DNA of 8,263 nt from G039029935 sp039029935. Lineage in GTDB: Bacteria > Chloroflexota > Anaerolineae > Caldilineales > Caldilineaceae. Shown here piece by piece: positions 5,716 through 8,263 of the stretch (its first letter is position 1; the number at the start of each line of letters is the position of its first letter). The stretch is from the NCBI GenBank assembly GCA_039029935.1, contig JBCCFC010000601.1:1-8263 (forward strand), given 5' to 3'. The notes under the pieces are model-generated. The model saw only the letters and a list, made by a program, of their open reading frames with translations, was not told the DNA's origin and did no database searches. The position numbers and the translations under genes are program-made.

Positions 5716-6669
5716 ATGAAATTGTTAGCAATTATTCTTGTTGTCGCTGCTATGTTGTTGATTGTCATTGCGCTTTCAATTATCATGGAGCGATATTGGC
5801 GAAAACAACAGGAAGAGATCAAAAATGCACTTGATAATAATATCCTCAATGCAGATTTATTCAATCGTATTGGCAAAGGAATCCCTGATTTGACAGGCAA
5901 AGTACCGAATCTTTTTCAAAATGTGTTTCAAGACAATACTGCTCAGGAAGTGCTGATCAATCAATTCCGCGAATGGATCACAATCGAGCTAAAACATGAG
6001 CCAGAGTTGCGGGCATGGTTGCTCTCGGTTCCAGATGATGGCTTTAATTTGCTTACAACCCATATTGCCAATTTTTGTGAAGAGATGAATATGGAGTTGG
6101 TGTGGCTGTTGGAAAAAAAGGTAGATGTGGCACCCATCTTACAGGAGAGCATGAAGGCAATGATTGTGGATTATTGTTGGAGCTGTTATAAAGGGATTCA
6201 GGTTCAGAGACATGCGTATTTGTTTGATCAATATCAAAAATTGATTGCGTCCATGAGTACATCAAGCAAAAATGCGCCTAAACTACCCGACGCTCAACTA
6301 ACCTTAGTATTGTTTGTTGAATTGGCAGAGAAAGGCCTGATTACTTTGCCCTCGCCATCCAAACTGTTGAATATCACTGAGGAAGAACAACAGCAGCAAG
6401 CTCTCCAATTAATTCAAGAGGCGGCAGCAAAGGATTGGCAGGCGTTTGCGCTGATTTTACAAAACGCGCTTGCAAGCCAGAACGTGGATGATGATGAGGC
6501 TGTTATGGATGCAGCGAGTATGGGGAATGGTCGTGATGTCCAGGCGGCCAGTACAAACAATGATGCACAAAACCAGTCAATAGAAACTCTCTTACAACGG
6601 GCAGAACCACCAGCATCGGTCAATCAAAATGGACATACCCTGCCTATAATCAGGCTTAATACCCTGTAA
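5716..6669 (+). CDS. Membrane-anchored protein of unknown function, first gene of the SPFH module
   Basis: I do not recognise this 317-residue protein. Residues 3-23 (LLAIILVVAAMLLIVIALSII) form one hydrophobic helix. It is followed by positively charged MERYWRKQ, which predicts a single N-terminal anchor with the rest in the cytoplasm. The body (about 30-255) looks mostly helical: amphipathic stretches FREWITIELKHEPELRAWLL (84-103), EEMNMELVWLLEKK (122-135) and EEEQQQQALQLIQEAAAKDW (222-241). A CWSC pair (C154, C157) and C121 are the only cysteines. The tail from about 255 is acidic, Asn/Gln-rich and probably disordered. The start ATG has only a weak AGGG 11 nt upstream. It ends 47 nt before the SPFH gene on the same strand, so the two are probably cotranscribed and functionally linked (inference). 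Confidence 0.85.
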   Translation: MKLLAIILVVAAMLLIVIALSIIMERYWRKQQEEIKNALDNNILNADLFNRIGKGIPDLTGKVPNLFQNVFQDNTAQEVLINQFREWITIELKHEPELRAWLLSVPDDGFNLLTTHIANFCEEMNMELVWLLEKKVDVAPILQESMKAMIVDYCWSCYKGIQVQRHAYLFDQYQKLIASMSTSSKNAPKLPDAQLTLVLFVELAEKGLITLPSPSKLLNITEEEQQQQALQLIQEAAAKDWQAFALILQNALASQNVDDDEAVMDAASMGNGRDVQAASTNNDAQNQSIETLLQRAEPPASVNQNGHTLPIIRLNTL

Positions 6670-6716
6670 ACTAAATTGGTTCACAAGATGCTTAACGGTT
6701 TTGGATTCAGTCTTTT

Positions 6717-8063
6717 ATGCTAACACCACCAGAATCATTAACACTAGATGTTGTTTTACGACTTTTATCACAAGTTGTCTGGGGCATCTATATTCTCTAT
6801 GTTATCCTGATCTATATCAACACGTTGAGACGACATGGTTTTGTGATTGCACTCATACGTTTGGTATCCGCGCAGGTGATTCTGCCACTCCTCATCCCGA
6901 TTAGTTTTATGTTGTTTACTATCTCATTGGTTTTTGTCCCACCCCAACAAGTAGCAGTCATCATTTCTGTGCTCTCTCCGGGTGGTGTCCGCCCACAACC
7001 TATGCCTGCGGGTTTGCATTTTATCATTCCTGTTTTAGAGTGGGAGCAGAGATACCCAATTTACTGGCAAACCTATACGATGGCATCCATTCCTTTTGAA
7101 GGTACCGTTGAGGGCGATGATTCCATCATTGCCAGAACCCGTGATGGACAGGAGGTTCGGCTAGATACGTCGATTATTTTTCGTATTGATGAACAACAGG
7201 CCGTATCTGTCCATGTGGAGTGGCAAGATCGTTATATCACAGAATTGGTTCGTCCTGTTATTCGCGGGCGTCTACGTCTACAAGTTTCCCAATTTACAGT
7301 ACAAGAGGTTAACAGCGAAAAACGTAAGGATTTAGAGGCAGCGGTTGCCCGCGAGTTAGTGGAAGAGTTCAGTAGCAAAGGGCTGATCGTTGACCAGTTT
7401 ATTTTACGCGGAATCAGCTTCACAGACGAGTATGCAAGATCTATTGAGGCCAAACAAATTGCCTTAGAAGAAAGAGAGATGGCTATTTACGAGGCGCAAC
7501 GTATAGAGTTCCTTGCAGAAGGGGATGCGAAGGCGGCACGTGAACGTGCAAAGGGTGATGCTGATGCTATACGTATCCGTGCGGAAGGTGAGGCGGATGG
7601 TATACGTATTCAGGCAAAAGCGGAAGAAGAGGCACTCAAATTCATTGCCTCCGCACTCAATGAAAACGACCAATTGATCACATATCGTTATGTCGATAAG
7701 TTAGCTCCTAATATCCAAATTATGCTTGTACCTAACGAGAGTCCGCTTATTTTGCCCGTGCCAGAGTTTCGTACGCCAGAGGTAGAGCATTCTTCAACCG
7801 TTATGCCAGATACAGCTGCCACACCTATGTCGACTATCACGCCAATGCCGACTATCACAACAATATCCGAACCGCCACCCGCTGAAACACCCTCCACTGA
7901 AACACCCCCCACTGAAACACAACCGAGTACGACTGAATCAACGAACACAGAAAATGGTTCTATCGAGGGAACACGTACTGTGCCATCAACAGAACGACAG
8001 CCCCTAGCAACACCCGCAGCAACCCCTACTCCAGTTACAGAAAATATACAGGAAGCCAATTAG
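6717..8063 (+). CDS. SPFH/band 7 domain membrane protein with coiled coil and Pro/Thr-rich tail
   Basis: A 448-residue stomatin/prohibitin/flotillin-superfamily protein. Such proteins oligomerise at membranes and often scaffold or regulate proteases. Two hydrophobic segments lie at about 20-36 and 43-73. The band 7 domain follows (about 74-265), starting VFVPPQQVAVIISVLSPGGV and including PAGLHFIIPVLEWEQRYPIY, RTRDGQEVRLDTSIIFRID and VRPVIRGRLR. An Ala/Glu/Arg coiled coil (240-310) contains four 11-residue units. LITYRYVDKLAPNIQIMLVP (320-338) resembles the segment closing the SPFH core. The tail (about 350-448) is rich in Thr, Pro and Glu, with short repeats. The loop between the hydrophobic segments carries R38, R39 and R48, which by the positive-inside rule would put the band 7 domain outside the cytoplasm. 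Start ATG 6717 has only a weak GGA upstream. The partial gene at 8103 follows after 39 nt. Confidence 0.93.
   Translation: MLTPPESLTLDVVLRLLSQVVWGIYILYVILIYINTLRRHGFVIALIRLVSAQVILPLLIPISFMLFTISLVFVPPQQVAVIISVLSPGGVRPQPMPAGLHFIIPVLEWEQRYPIYWQTYTMASIPFEGTVEGDDSIIARTRDGQEVRLDTSIIFRIDEQQAVSVHVEWQDRYITELVRPVIRGRLRLQVSQFTVQEVNSEKRKDLEAAVARELVEEFSSKGLIVDQFILRGISFTDEYARSIEAKQIALEEREMAIYEAQRIEFLAEGDAKAARERAKGDADAIRIRAEGEADGIRIQAKAEEEALKFIASALNENDQLITYRYVDKLAPNIQIMLVPNESPLILPVPEFRTPEVEHSSTVMPDTAATPMSTITPMPTITTISEPPPAETPSTETPPTETQPSTTESTNTENGSIEGTRTVPSTERQPLATPAATPTPVTENIQEAN
7515..7646 (+). repeat. Four 33-nt units encoding 11-residue coiled-coil repeats
   Basis: Within the SPFH gene the units AEGDAKAARER, AKGDADAIRIR, AEGEADGIRIQ and AKAEEEALKFI (residues 267-310) follow without gaps. 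The first three keep the pattern A-[EK]-G-[DE]-A-[DK]-[AG]. Eleven-residue periodicity is typical of right-handed or nearly straight coiled coils and of SPFH oligomerisation helices. The DNA units have diverged, so the duplication is old or maintained by selection. Confidence 0.8.
7881..7925 (+). repeat. Three 15-nt tandem units in the Pro/Thr-rich tail
   Basis: Units at 7881-7895, 7896-7910 and 7911-7925 share (A/G)CTGAAACAC and encode AETPS, TETPP, TETQP. Near-identity at the DNA level points to recent slippage and to a length-variable, disordered tail. A related repeat of ACTATCAC (about 7832-7860, encoding TITPMPTIT) lies just before. Confidence 0.75.
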
Positions 8064-8088
8064 TAGCACTTTTGATTGTGATTTAGAC

Positions 8089-8093
8089 AGGAG
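8089..8093 (+). promoter_or_regulatory. Shine-Dalgarno for the partial gene at 8103
   Basis: AGGAG with a 9-nt gap to ATG 8103. It is the clearest ribosome site on the plus strand here and fixes this start. Confidence 0.8.
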
Positions 8094-8102
8094 TAGAGCA
8101 TT

Positions 8103-8263
8103 ATGCGTATCAAAGTTGTTTTCACAATTTTGCTCTTGATTGTGCTGGCAACCATTGGTGTTGTTCAAGCACAAGATAGCCAAACTGATCCAAACAGTTC
8201 AACAAAAAATTCAACAAACAATCCGAAAGAAGAGACACAGATAGAGATAGAATCAGAATCGAA
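8103..8263 (+). CDS. Secreted or signal-anchored protein, N-terminal fragment (right edge)
   Basis: Fifty-three codons are visible and the frame stays open to the window end. Residues 1-23 form a textbook signal peptide: positive start MRIK, hydrophobic core VVFTILLLIVLATIGVV, and a likely signal peptidase site after VQA (residues 21-23), before QDSQ. What follows is a low-complexity Ser/Thr/Asn/Glu-rich stretch (SSTKNSTNNPKEE, then TQIEIESES), typical of a disordered linker outside the cytoplasm. It sits 39 nt after the SPFH gene with its own ribosome site, so it is the third gene of the module. NfeD-type membrane proteases with N-terminal signal peptides are common partners of SPFH genes, and this could be one, but no domain is visible to test that. 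Confidence 0.8.
   Translation, partial: MRIKVVFTILLLIVLATIGVVQAQDSQTDPNSSTKNSTNNPKEETQIEIESES

Noticed and set aside
7688..8059. Minus-strand 123-codon Val/Gly/Ser-rich open frame opposite the SPFH tail
   Set aside because: The repetitive composition is the reverse complement of Thr/Pro/Glu codons in the tail; no start signals are present.

Overview
The window holds two divergently oriented gene blocks separated by an AT-rich intergenic region of about 400 bases. The left block, on the minus strand from 5312 down to the left edge, is an iron-sulfur cluster assembly (SUF) operon read in the order sufR-like repressor, sufC, sufB, sufD, then a two-domain rhodanese sulfurtransferase that runs off the window. 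The right block, on the plus strand from 5716 to the right edge, is a membrane module: an unrecognised 317-residue protein with one N-terminal membrane anchor, a 448-residue SPFH/band 7 (stomatin/prohibitin-type) protein, and the start of a secreted or signal-anchored protein that runs off the window.

The DNA is clearly bacterial: Shine-Dalgarno sites, a sigma70-type promoter, ATG and TTG starts, and operon packing. A Cys-containing winged-helix regulator at the head of a suf operon, a sulfurtransferase resembling actinobacterial thiosulfate sulfurtransferases, Pro/Thr-rich extracytoplasmic tails and low-complexity inverted repeats in the spacers all suggest a Chloroflexota-like organism. That is inference from general resemblance and has not been tested.

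SUF block. A near-consensus promoter (TTGACA, 18-bp spacer, TATACT, minus strand, 5413-5442) probably drives the whole operon. SufB, SufC and SufD together form the SufBC2D scaffold/ATPase, and the residues I could place by family numbering are conserved. SufB and SufD overlap by 8 nt and are probably translationally coupled. No cysteine desulfurase (SufS) or SufU/SufE is visible; the sulfurtransferase occupies the place where a sulfur-supply gene would be expected. The three other spacers (119, 178 and 124 nt) are unusually long for a suf operon. Each holds a different low-complexity inverted repeat that begins within a few bases of the preceding stop codon.

Right block. The SPFH protein has two N-terminal hydrophobic segments, a band 7 domain, an Ala/Glu/Arg coiled coil built of 11-residue repeats, and a Pro/Thr/Glu-rich tail. 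Its likely partners are the anchored 317-residue protein upstream and the signal-peptide protein downstream. SPFH proteins are often encoded next to NfeD-type proteins, so the partial gene could be one, but only 53 codons are visible.

Most promising for follow-up: the three post-stop inverted repeats inside the suf operon, the 12-base motif shared by the sufR leader and the sufC leader, and the uncharacterised membrane module.
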